A DNA stretch of 13,834 bases from Aquisalimonas sp. (lineage in GTDB: Bacteria; Pseudomonadota; Gammaproteobacteria; Nitrococcales; Aquisalimonadaceae), in assembly GCA_007127625.1 (NCBI GenBank), contig SKYZ01000332.1, positions 1-13,834 on the forward strand, in the 5' to 3' direction. Of this stretch, positions 6,458-13,769 are shown one piece after another. The notes beneath the pieces are model-generated. The model was not told where the DNA came from. It ran no database searches and was given only the letters and a program-made list of their open reading frames with translations. Positions within the stretch are counted from its first letter, which is position 1. Every line of letters begins with the position of its first letter. The position numbers were made by a program, and so were the translations under genes.

Positions 6458-7605
6458 GCAACGGCGAGCGTGACGAACCGCCACTGACCCTGTCCGTGCC
6501 GGACGTCGACGACCTGGCCGGCGACGAGGCTGGTGCAGTGCAGAAGGATGCCGGGCTGGCCGAGGAAGCGGAGCAGTTCGTGCAGGCGTTGCTGGAGGCC
6601 GAGCAGGGCAGGGTCGGGCACCAGCGAGAGTCCGTTGATACCCTCGGTCGTGACGCCCAGCAGGAGGCCGCGCACCGCAGCGCCATGCTGGAGACGCCGC
6701 TGCGCCGGCTGGCCCACCAGGGCGATGATGGCGGCCCGGTAGCCGGTTCCCTGGAGCAGCTGCGTACCCACATGGCCGAACTGGACCCGAACCGGCACAA
6801 ACTCTCCAGCGACGGGATTGCGCGGCTGCTTGCCCGGATCCCCGGTGTCGGTAGCCCCCTGCAGCGTTATTTCCGCCGCTTCGAGACCGCCCAGGAGGCC
6901 CTGGATGCCATCATCCGTGATCTCGAGTCCGGCCGGGACATGCTGCGGCGGGACAATGTCACCCTGGACGATGACCAGGCTGCCCTGCGGGCGAGCCTGG
7001 GGCGTCTGGAGCGTCAGGTGGCCCTGGGGCGGCACATCGACCAGCGGCTGCAGGAGCGGGTTGCGGGCCTCCCTGAGGAGGATCCGAAGCGCACGTTCCT
7101 GGAGAACGAGCTGCTGTTCCCTCTGCGTCAGAGGATCACCGATCTGCAGCAGCAACAGGTTGTCGCGCAGCAGGGGATTCTCGCCCTGGAAGTGGTCATC
7201 CGGAACAACCGGGAGCTGATCCGCGGCGTTGATCGTGCCATCAACGTGACCGTGTCGGCGCTGAACGTGGCCGTTACCGTGGCCATGGCGCTGGCCAACC
7301 AGCGGCTGGTGCTGGACCGTGTGGAGGCGCTGAATGCCAGCACCTCGTCGATGATTGCGGGCACGGCGGAGACCCTGCGCCAGCAGGGCGTCGCCATCCA
7401 GAACCGCGCCGCGTCCACGTCCCTGGACATGGAACAGCTGGAAGGCGCCTTCGCCAACGTCATGGGGGCCATTGACGAGGTCGCCCGCTATCGCCGCGAG
7501 GCCCTGCCGCGACTCGACGCCCAGATCGACCGTCTGGAGCAGCTCGCCGGCCAGGGCGATCAGGCGCTGCGGTCCATGGACGCCGGCAAATCGGGCGGGG
7601 GATAG
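6454..7605 (+). CDS. TelA-family (toxic anion resistance, PF05816-type) protein
   Basis: A 383-residue, almost entirely alpha-helical soluble protein with the TelA family pattern. After a variable acidic N-terminus (1-100) come the LRTHMAELDPN segment (about 103-113), IPGVGSPLQRYFRRFETAQ (about 129-147), the conserved DLESGRDMLRRDN block (about 153-165), and a long helical C-terminus with ALANQRLVLDRVEALNAST and a terminal AFANVMGAIDEVARYR region. Length is typical (330-400). TelA relatives were named for tellurite resistance on plasmids and are also linked to tolerance of cell-envelope-active compounds; the biochemical activity remains unclear. Translation begins at an ATG overlapping the upstream stop (ATGA, 6454-6457) with a GGAGGAGG site just before it, so it is coupled to the membrane protein gene. 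No other tellurite-resistance gene (terZABCDE, tehAB) is in view, so a stress or envelope role is only inferred. Confidence 0.85.
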   Translation: MSNGERDEPPLTLSVPDVDDLAGDEAGAVQKDAGLAEEAEQFVQALLEAEQGRVGHQRESVDTLGRDAQQEAAHRSAMLETPLRRLAHQGDDGGPVAGSLEQLRTHMAELDPNRHKLSSDGIARLLARIPGVGSPLQRYFRRFETAQEALDAIIRDLESGRDMLRRDNVTLDDDQAALRASLGRLERQVALGRHIDQRLQERVAGLPEEDPKRTFLENELLFPLRQRITDLQQQQVVAQQGILALEVVIRNNRELIRGVDRAINVTVSALNVAVTVAMALANQRLVLDRVEALNASTSSMIAGTAETLRQQGVAIQNRAASTSLDMEQLEGAFANVMGAIDEVARYRREALPRLDAQIDRLEQLAGQGDQALRSMDAGKSGGG

Positions 7606-7686
7606 TGTGAGAACACCGTGGTGGAGGCGTCCGGAAGTCGTAACCCTGTTACCGGCGCGTGGCGGTGATGGAACTGGAGCGGTCTG

Positions 7687-9075
7687 ATGAGTACGAACGT
7701 GGATGCAGCCCTGGATGACCTGCGGTCGCAGCTCGGCGATCGCGTCTCCACCGCGGCGGCGGTACGCGAACAGCACGGCCACGATGAATCCGGCTGGCCG
7801 GTGATGGCCCCGGATGCCGTGGTCTTCGCGACGGAGCGCGGGCACGTGGCCACGGCGGTCGTCGTCTGCGCCCGCCACGGACTCCCGGTGATCGCGTACG
7901 GCACCGGCACGGCCGTGGAGGGGCACGTGCAGGCCGTCCGAGGCGGTGTCGTCATCGATCTCGCCGGCATGGATCAGGTACTCCGGGTCAGCCCCGGGGA
8001 CATGGACTGCACCGTTCAGGCCGGGGTCACCCGCAAGCAGCTCAACCGCCATCTGCGTGATACCGGACTGTTCTTCCCCGTGGATCCCGGCGCGGATGCC
8101 TCCATCGGCGGCATGGCCGCCACGCGGGCGTCGGGCACCAACGCCGTGCGTTACGGCACCATGGCCCACAACGTGCTCTCGCTCACGGCGGTGCTGCCGG
8201 ACGGGCGCGTCATCGAGACCGGGCGGCGTGCCCGCAAGTCCTCTGCCGGCTACGACCTGACCCACCTGCTCATCGGTGCCGAGGGAACCCTGGGTGTGAT
8301 CACCGACATCACCCTGCGCCTGCACGGCCTGCCGGAGGCCATCAGCGCGGCAGTGTGCGCGTTCCCCTCCGTGGAAGCCGCGGTGCAGGCGGCCAGCGAG
8401 ACCATCCAGAGCGGTGTGCCGGTGGCGCGGGTGGAGTTGCTGGACGAACTGCAGATGCGGGCCATCAACGCCTACGCCGGGCTGGACCACGCCGAGGCGC
8501 CGCATCTGTTCCTGGAGTTCCACGGCTCGTCGGCGGGGGTCGCCGAGCAGGCCGAGGCCACCCAGGCCATTGCCGCGGAGCATGGCGGTACCGCGTTCCA
8601 GTGGTCCACCCGGGAGGAGGAGCGCAATCGCCTGTGGCAGGCGCGCCATGATGCCTTCCCGGCGGCCATGCAACTGCGGCCAGGGTGCCGGCCGGTGATC
8701 ACCGATGTGTGTGTGCCGGTATCGGCCCTCGCGGGCTGCATCGCCCGTGCCCAGGAGGATCTGGCTGCCATGCCCGTGCCCGGGACGATCCTTGGCCATG
8801 TGGGCGACGGCAATTTCCACGTGATCCTGCTCTGCGATCCGGACAGCGAGGAGGAGCACGCCGCCGCCAAGGCATTCAACCAGCGCCTGGTGGAACAGGC
8901 CCTGGCCCTGGACGGCACCTGCACCGGTGAGCACGGCGTGGGACTGGGCAAGCGGGGCTTTCTGGCCCGCGAACACGGCGACGCCGTGGAGGTGATGCGT
9001 GCTGTCAAGAACGCCCTGGATCCGCAGGGCATCATGAATCCCGGGAAGATCCTCCCCGATCCTCCGTCAGGGTGA
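7687..9075 (+). CDS. FAD-linked D-lactate dehydrogenase (LDHD/GlcD-type flavoprotein)
   Basis: Predicted to oxidise a D-2-hydroxyacid such as D-lactate to the 2-oxoacid, passing electrons to cytochrome c, quinone or an ETF. The 462 residues show the vanillyl-alcohol-oxidase/PCMH fold: an N-terminal FAD-binding domain (about 35-215) with FFPVDPGADASIGGMAA at 129-145, then a C-terminal FAD-oxidase domain. The family's metal/substrate signature is present: HVGDGNFH at 371-378 and GEHGVGLGK with E415/H416. These correspond to the His-His-Glu metal ligands of D-2-hydroxyglutarate dehydrogenase relatives. The ADASIGGMAATRASGTNAVRYG pattern resembles the eukaryotic LDHD/cytochrome-type D-lactate dehydrogenases more than glycolate oxidase GlcD. 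The ATG at 7687 has GGAG at 7676-7679. It follows the TelA pair on the same strand after 81 bp and ends 44 bp inside the opposing acyl-CoA dehydrogenase gene. Exact substrate is uncertain. Confidence 0.87.
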   Translation: MSTNVDAALDDLRSQLGDRVSTAAAVREQHGHDESGWPVMAPDAVVFATERGHVATAVVVCARHGLPVIAYGTGTAVEGHVQAVRGGVVIDLAGMDQVLRVSPGDMDCTVQAGVTRKQLNRHLRDTGLFFPVDPGADASIGGMAATRASGTNAVRYGTMAHNVLSLTAVLPDGRVIETGRRARKSSAGYDLTHLLIGAEGTLGVITDITLRLHGLPEAISAAVCAFPSVEAAVQAASETIQSGVPVARVELLDELQMRAINAYAGLDHAEAPHLFLEFHGSSAGVAEQAEATQAIAAEHGGTAFQWSTREEERNRLWQARHDAFPAAMQLRPGCRPVITDVCVPVSALAGCIARAQEDLAAMPVPGTILGHVGDGNFHVILLCDPDSEEEHAAAKAFNQRLVEQALALDGTCTGEHGVGLGKRGFLAREHGDAVEVMRAVKNALDPQGIMNPGKILPDPPSG

Positions 9076-10309
9076 AATAGGGCGCGGTGGAGCCGCGGGT
9101 CTCCTTTGCCCGCCGTAGCTCCGCACGGGCCACCGTGCGCAGATGCACCTCGTCCGGGCCATCAAGAAACCGCATGGCGCGCCCCCAGGTCCACAGGTAG
9201 CTGAGCGGCGTGTCCGGTGTCAGGCCCATGGCACCGAATACCTGAATGGCCCGGTCCAGCACCCGTGTCTGCAGTTGCGCCACCACCACCTTGATGGCGG
9301 ACACGGCGGTATGCGCGGCCCGTGCGCCGTGCTGATCGATCTGCCAGGCCGCCTGCAGCACCAGCAGCCGCGCCTGGTCGATCTCCAGGCGCGAGTGGGC
9401 GATCCATTCGTTGATATTCGCCTGCTCCGACAGATGCTTGCCGAAGCTACGCCGTTCCAGCGCGCGCTCCCGCATGAGCTCCAGGGCCACCTCGCACTGA
9501 CCGATGGAGCGCATGCAGTGGTGGATGCGGCCGGGTCCCAGGCGCGCCTGGGCCATGGCGAATCCCTCTCCCTCTTCACCCAGCAGGTTGGCCGCGGGCA
9601 CCCGGACGTTGCGGAACACCAGTTCGCAGTGCCCCTCCGGAGAGTGGTAGTGCATGATCGGGATGTTGCGGGCGATTTCCAGTCCGGGCGCATCCATTGG
9701 CACCAGGACCATGCTGTGCCGCCGGTGGCGGTCCGCCCCGGCGTCCTCGTCGGATACCCCGAGCACGATGGCCAGGCGGCAGTTCGGGTGGTTGGCGCCG
9801 GTGATGAACCACTTGCGGCCGTTGATGACGTACTCGTCGCCGTCGCGGCGGATGGACGTCTGGATGTTGGTGGCGTCCGACGAGGCCACATCCGGCTCGC
9901 TCATGGCGAAGCAGGAGCGGATTTCGCCCTCCAGGAGCGGCATCAGCCAGTCACGGTACTGGGCCGGGGAGGCGAACAGGTGCAGCAGTTCCATGTTGCC
10001 GGTGTCCGGCGCCGAGCAGTTGAACACTTCGGAGGCCCAGTGGACCCGGCCCATGGTTTCCGCCACGGGGGCATAGTCCAGGGTGCTCAGGGCAGTGCCG
10101 GGCTCCTCCTCGCGCAGACCGGGGAGGAACAGGTTCCACAGGCCGTCCCAGCGGGCCAGTGCCTTGATGTCGTTCACGAGTTCCAGGGGGTAGTCCCCAC
10201 GGGCCACCTGGGCATGCCACTGGGCGTTGTACGGCAGTACGTACTGCTCCATGAACTGAAAGACCTGTTCACGGATGGCCTTGCTGCGCTCGCTGTGGGC
10301 GAAATCCAT
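9032..10309 (-). CDS. Acyl-CoA dehydrogenase, ACAD10/11-like subgroup
   Basis: A soluble FAD enzyme introducing the alpha,beta double bond into an acyl-CoA and delivering electrons to ETF. With the ATG at 10309 the protein has 425 residues. This start is chosen over the upstream ATG at 10378 because it has an AGGGAGG site (10314-10320) and begins with MDFAHSERSKAIREQV, the usual N-terminal helix. Visible landmarks: CFAMSEPDVASSDATN (substrate/FAD loop), YVINGRKWFITGA, the mid beta-domain, RRSFGKHLSEQ, and the C-terminal RAMRFLDGPDEVHLRTVA segment. In that last segment Asp383 falls where the usual catalytic Glu of the YEGT motif lies, as in ACAD10/11-type relatives, which tend to be long- or branched-chain active. 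An FNR-like palindrome lies 55 bp upstream. Substrate specificity cannot be stated. Confidence 0.9.
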   Translation of the reverse strand: MDFAHSERSKAIREQVFQFMEQYVLPYNAQWHAQVARGDYPLELVNDIKALARWDGLWNLFLPGLREEEPGTALSTLDYAPVAETMGRVHWASEVFNCSAPDTGNMELLHLFASPAQYRDWLMPLLEGEIRSCFAMSEPDVASSDATNIQTSIRRDGDEYVINGRKWFITGANHPNCRLAIVLGVSDEDAGADRHRRHSMVLVPMDAPGLEIARNIPIMHYHSPEGHCELVFRNVRVPAANLLGEEGEGFAMAQARLGPGRIHHCMRSIGQCEVALELMRERALERRSFGKHLSEQANINEWIAHSRLEIDQARLLVLQAAWQIDQHGARAAHTAVSAIKVVVAQLQTRVLDRAIQVFGAMGLTPDTPLSYLWTWGRAMRFLDGPDEVHLRTVARAELRRAKETRGSTAPYFTLTEDRGGSSRDS

Positions 10310-10313
10310 GCTG

Positions 10314-10320
10314 CCTCCCT
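10314..10320 (-). promoter_or_regulatory. Ribosome binding site deciding the acyl-CoA dehydrogenase start
   Basis: AGGGAGG on the minus strand, 4 nt upstream of the ATG at 10309. The upstream in-frame ATG at 10378 has no comparable site and would add 23 residues unlike the family. Confidence 0.7.
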
Positions 10321-10364
10321 TGTTCCGGATCGGGACAGCGTGCTCGTGAACGCAAGGATTGGCG

Positions 10365-10378
10365 ATGACCCAGATCAA
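10365..10378 (-). promoter_or_regulatory. FNR/ANR-like binding site
   Basis: On the minus strand the sequence reads TTGATCTGGGTCAT, matching the FNR/ANR consensus TTGAY-N4-RTCAA at 9 of 10 defined positions. It lies in the divergent intergenic region, centred about 62 bp upstream of the acyl-CoA dehydrogenase ATG. That fits a class II activator site at -41.5 with a short (~20-nt) leader, but no convincing -10 box is visible. It could equally be a chance match or a CRP-family relative. Confidence 0.35.
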
Positions 10379-10470
10379 GTGAACGCGCTACCCTGCGTCC
10401 ATACCGGCATCGCGCCGGCATTCCCGAGGGGCGTGAACCGACGTCCGGATGACAGCACACTGAACGTGGC

Positions 10471-10483
10471 TACAGGACACTAG
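10471..10483. repeat. Solitary terminal-repeat remnant of the MITE-like element
   Basis: TACAGGACACTAG is an exact 13-base match to the right end of the element at 4536-4548, including the flanking CTAG; with one mismatch the match runs 16 bases. No opposite end is seen nearby. It lies 3 bases before the ATG of the transglutaminase-like gene, and its AGGA could serve as that gene's ribosome binding site. Confidence 0.55.
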
Positions 10484-10486
10484 ACG

Positions 10487-11272
10487 ATGCGACTTGAAGT
10501 GGGTTGCTCCATCCGCATGCATTGCCCCCAGCAGACGCCGCTGATTCTGCTGTTGCGCCCCCGCAGCGGAGTATCGCAGTGGGTGGAGGAAGAGCGTTAC
10601 ATCCTGGACCCCCATGTGCCGGTGGACGAGTACGTGGACGGTTTCGGCAATCTCTGCCAGCGACTGGTGGCCCCTGTCGGTCCTTTCCGGATCGAAACCC
10701 ATGCCCGGGTGCGCACTGTTGCCAGCGTGGATGTTGCGGCGGGGGCGCCCTTCGTGCCGGTACCGCAACTGCCGGATTCGGTGCTGGCATACCTGCTCCC
10801 CAGCCGCTTCTGTGAGTCCGACCGCCTGGGCGCCATGGCCACCGATCTGGTCAGTGGCGAGCGTCCCGGCTACGACCAGGTTGCCGCCGTTTCCCGCTGG
10901 GTGAATCAGCACATACGCTACCGGTCGGATTCCGATCCGGCGCCGGTGTCCGCCACAGAAGTGCGAGCGCGGGGTAACGGTGTCTGCCGTGACCTGACGC
11001 ACCTGGCCATCGCCCTGTGCCGGGCCATCAATATTCCGGCCCGGATGATTGCGGGCTACGCCCAGGATCTGGAGCCCATGGACCTGCACGCCTGGTTCGA
11101 GGCCTGGGTCGGTGGGCGCTGGTACACCTTCGATCCGACCCAGCCCCAGAAGAACAACGCCCGGGTGGTCCTGGCCCAGGGCAGGGATGCGGCGGACATA
11201 CCGGTCTACAACCAGTTCGGTCCGCCGGTCATCCCCGAGCAGATGCACGTCGCCGTCCGTCCCTTGAACTGA
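10487..11272 (+). CDS. Transglutaminase-like cysteine protease-fold protein
   Basis: A 261-residue protein with the bacterial transglutaminase-like superfamily layout: an N-terminal beta-rich domain (about 1-95) and a transglutaminase core (about 120-225). The catalytic triad is intact: C167 in GNGVCRDLTHLAIALCRA, H201 in MDLHAWFEAWVGG and D216 in WYTFDPTQ, with normal spacing. No signal peptide or membrane segment is visible, so it is probably cytoplasmic. Bacterial members are thought to act as proteases, amidases or peptide transferases, sometimes near ATP-grasp or alpha-E genes, but no such partner is present here. The ATG at 10487 is preceded only by AGGA (10473-10476) inside a repeat remnant. 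It is transcribed divergently from the acyl-CoA dehydrogenase gene and converges on the short-chain dehydrogenase gene with a 14-bp gap. The substrate is unknown. Confidence 0.88.
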   Translation: MRLEVGCSIRMHCPQQTPLILLLRPRSGVSQWVEEERYILDPHVPVDEYVDGFGNLCQRLVAPVGPFRIETHARVRTVASVDVAAGAPFVPVPQLPDSVLAYLLPSRFCESDRLGAMATDLVSGERPGYDQVAAVSRWVNQHIRYRSDSDPAPVSATEVRARGNGVCRDLTHLAIALCRAINIPARMIAGYAQDLEPMDLHAWFEAWVGGRWYTFDPTQPQKNNARVVLAQGRDAADIPVYNQFGPPVIPEQMHVAVRPLN

Positions 11273-11286
11273 AGCCGGGGTCCTGT

Positions 11287-12126
11287 CTACGGGTCCGGGA
11301 ACTCCGTGGGCGCGCCGGCGCGGGATTCCCAGGCGTCGATGTCGGCGGCCACGGCGGCGAGCTTCTCGCGCATGCGCCCGTAGGCGTAGCGTCCCAGCGG
11401 GATGCGCAGGGGCGGGTTGTCCATGGCCACCGCTTCCAGAATGACCTGGGCCGCGCGTTGCGGGTCGCCGGGCTGGTTGCCGTGCCGATTGGTGACCGTC
11501 TCCCGACTCGCGCCGCTGGTTGTGGCGTAATCTTCAATGACGTGGTCCGCCAGGCGCAGTGAGCGCCCGGTGAACTCGGTCCGGAACGGGCCCGGCTCGA
11601 TGAGGGTGACGTGAATGCCCAGCGGTTCGAGTTCTCCGGCCAGCGCTTCGGACAGCCCCTCCAGCGCGAACTTGGAGGCCGCGTAGAAGCCGTAACCGGG
11701 CCGCGCGGTCATGCCGGCCACGGAGGAGATGTTGACGATGCGGCCACCGCGACGTCCGCGCATGCCCGGCAGCAGGGCGCGGGTGAACTCCACGGTGCCG
11801 AAGAAATTGGCCTCCAGCATGGGGCGGTACTCGGCGGGAGTCATTTCCTCCACGGCACCGATGACACCGAAGCCGGCGTTGTTCACGAGCACGTCCACTC
11901 GGCCGAAGGCGTCTTCGGCAGCAGCAGCAGCCTCCGCGATACGTTCCCCATCGGTGAGGTCCAGTGCGAGTGTGGCGACCTGGTCCGGATAGCGTTCGGC
12001 AAGATCCTGCACTGCCTCCTGCCGCCGTGCCGTGAGCACCGCGGCGTCTCCACCCTGGAGAACTGCCTCTGCAAGTGCTCGGCCGAACCCGCTGGAGGCG
12101 CCGGTGATGACCCAGACGCGTTGCAT
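11287..12126 (-). CDS. Short-chain dehydrogenase/reductase (classical SDR)
   Basis: An NAD(P)-dependent oxidoreductase of 279 residues with a single Rossmann domain. The coenzyme motif TGASSGFG is at 9-16, NNAG at 82-85, catalytic N107, S135 (NISSVAG), Y148 and K152 (YAASK), all in the expected order and spacing. R34/R35 just after beta-2 (TARRQ) suggest a preference for NADPH. The C-terminal extension after about 190 resembles the substrate loop of oxidoreductases annotated as retinol-dehydrogenase-like SDRs, but the substrate is unknown. The ATG at 12126 is favoured because GGAGG (12134-12138) lies 7 nt upstream and the protein then starts MQRVWVITG; a longer frame adds 31 unlikely Arg-rich residues. 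It follows lnt on the same strand after 62 bp, so co-transcription is possible. Confidence 0.92.
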   Translation of the reverse strand: MQRVWVITGASSGFGRALAEAVLQGGDAAVLTARRQEAVQDLAERYPDQVATLALDLTDGERIAEAAAAAEDAFGRVDVLVNNAGFGVIGAVEEMTPAEYRPMLEANFFGTVEFTRALLPGMRGRRGGRIVNISSVAGMTARPGYGFYAASKFALEGLSEALAGELEPLGIHVTLIEPGPFRTEFTGRSLRLADHVIEDYATTSGASRETVTNRHGNQPGDPQRAAQVILEAVAMDNPPLRIPLGRYAYGRMREKLAAVAADIDAWESRAGAPTEFPDP

Positions 12127-12188
12127 ATCGTCCCCTCCGTTCTTGTAGTGTTCGGGCCGCAACCGGGCCCATGCACGGTGAGGCCGCT

Positions 12189-13769
12189 TCAGGTGGCGGC
12201 TGCGGCGGCGCGGTGCCACCGGCCGACGGCGAATGCCATGATGATCAGGATGGCTTGCACGCCGTACAAGGTAAAGAGGAAGGCCCGCGGGTAACGGCTG
12301 TAGATGCTGCCACCGCTGGTCGGGTCCTGGGGCAGCTGCAGCACGGTGGCGGTGCGGGTGAAGGCCTCGGTGGTCGCCACGATGCGGCCGTTCGGACCAC
12401 TGATGGTCGATGGGCCGTTGTTCATCGCATGCACCACTGGCACCCGGTTCTCGATACCGCGAAGAACGGCCTGCGCCGCGTGCTGATAGGGCTGCCGGGT
12501 TTCACCAAACCAGTTGTTCATGGACTGGAAGACCAGCACGGTGCCTTCCGGGCGCTCACTGACCGCATCTGCAACCAGCGCCGGGATTGCTGTCTCGAAA
12601 CAGATCTTGGGCACGATCCGCATGGTGTCGATGACCGCACTGGCGTGTCCGGCTCCACGGGAGAGGTCGGCGGACGCATCGCCGAAGTACGCCCGGGCCG
12701 GGCCTTCAAGCAGTGGAAACCGTTCAGTCAATGGGATGAACTCGCCGAAGGGCATGCGGCGCATCTTGCGGTACCGGGCTGCCTCTGCCCCATCCGCTCC
12801 CAGAATGACGCTGGTGTTGTGCGCGGCGGAGTCAGTCTGCTCATTATCCTGGAAGACCAATGGCGTCTGCAGCTCCGCCACCTGACGCCGATAGGCCTGT
12901 CGCACGGAAGGGTAGCGGTGGTAGCCCTTGAAGCGGGTCTCCGGCCAGACCACCAATTCCGCGCCCTCGGCGGCGAGCTCCCGCGTCATGGCCATTTCCG
13001 GCGGGGCCAGGCGCGTGTAACCGTCGGCCACCGGCGGGATGGAAGCACTGGGTGGGTCGTCGGGCTGGACGATACCGATGCGGCGCTCGGCCCATTCCGC
13101 GGTTTCCCCCTGCCAGTGAAGCACCGCGGCGACGCCGTACCCGAACCAGGCCATCAGCAGTGTTGTGGCGATCACGTTGGCGGGGCGCAACAAGGAGCCC
13201 ATGCCGTCACGCAGCAACTGAAACAGGAGTGCGGACGTCAGCGCCAGCATCAGATCGACACCGTGGCCCCCCACCAGGTCGGCGCCCTGAACGCCGGGCA
13301 GCAAGCCGGTCTGACCGGCGGCCAGGGTCACCGGCGTGAGCAGCGGGAAAAGGGCGAAAACAGAAACGAAACTCACCGGGAAAAGCAGTACCACCGGCCA
13401 GCCGGTGCGGCGCTCAAGCCAACGGAACAGCAGGGCCGCCAGGGCGATGCTCTGGGAGACGTAGAGCCAGTAAACGGTGGCCGCGGCAAGGCTTGCCATG
13501 GGCGAATGGCCGAGGAAATTCTCGACCATTTGCGGCATCCAGTAATGGGCGGCAGCCCATGCGGTGATGCCGGCCAAGGTGCCAAGCAGCCAGGCACTGG
13601 CCAGCGATGACCCGCGCAGCGCGAACAGCAGCGGCACGAAGCCGATCCAGCCCGCGAGGTAGAACTGAGGGTGCAGGAAGGGGAGTGCCAGCAGGATGCC
13701 AGAGGCAATGGCAAGAGCGCCTTTGCGCAGCAGAGGCGCAGGGAGGGCGACTGTAGGCATTGACGGCAT
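12189..13769 (-). CDS. lnt: Apolipoprotein N-acyltransferase Lnt
   Basis: An inner-membrane enzyme that transfers an acyl chain from phospholipid to the N-terminal cysteine of apolipoproteins, the last step of lipoprotein maturation after Lgt and LspA. From the ATG at 13769 it has 526 residues, close to the 512 of E. coli. There are about six N-terminal membrane helices (about 12-215), a periplasmic carbon-nitrogen-hydrolase domain (about 225-490) and a final membrane helix near the C-terminus. The nitrilase-type triad is present: E277 in VVWPE, K335 in YRKMRRMPFGEFIPL and C390 in PKICFE. K335 and C390 closely match E. coli K335 and C387, supporting this start. Alternatives are the ATG at 13760 and a GTG at 13826. 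The GTG overlaps a TGA that could end an upstream gene beyond the window (corC often precedes lnt). None has a strong ribosome site. Confidence 0.95.
   Translation of the reverse strand: MPSMPTVALPAPLLRKGALAIASGILLALPFLHPQFYLAGWIGFVPLLFALRGSSLASAWLLGTLAGITAWAAAHYWMPQMVENFLGHSPMASLAAATVYWLYVSQSIALAALLFRWLERRTGWPVVLLFPVSFVSVFALFPLLTPVTLAAGQTGLLPGVQGADLVGGHGVDLMLALTSALLFQLLRDGMGSLLRPANVIATTLLMAWFGYGVAAVLHWQGETAEWAERRIGIVQPDDPPSASIPPVADGYTRLAPPEMAMTRELAAEGAELVVWPETRFKGYHRYPSVRQAYRRQVAELQTPLVFQDNEQTDSAAHNTSVILGADGAEAARYRKMRRMPFGEFIPLTERFPLLEGPARAYFGDASADLSRGAGHASAVIDTMRIVPKICFETAIPALVADAVSERPEGTVLVFQSMNNWFGETRQPYQHAAQAVLRGIENRVPVVHAMNNGPSTISGPNGRIVATTEAFTRTATVLQLPQDPTSGGSIYSRYPRAFLFTLYGVQAILIIMAFAVGRWHRAAAAAT

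Noticed and set aside
7639..7651. GTAACCCTGTTAC small palindrome upstream of the D-lactate dehydrogenase gene as an operator
   Set aside because: Only 5-bp arms, a single copy, and no match to an operator I recognise.
6424..8976. An 850-residue open frame on the minus strand opposite the TelA-family and D-lactate dehydrogenase genes
   Set aside because: It spans the antisense of two well-supported genes, is rich in His/Gly/Arg/Gln low-complexity sequence as expected of high-GC shadow frames, and shows no domain.
9143..10483. A 446-residue plus-strand frame opposite the acyl-CoA dehydrogenase gene
   Set aside because: Antisense shadow of a clearly recognised enzyme, with no motif of its own.
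12171..13610. A 479-residue plus-strand frame opposite lnt
   Set aside because: Lnt has all catalytic residues and family length on the other strand; the opposing frame has no recognisable motif.
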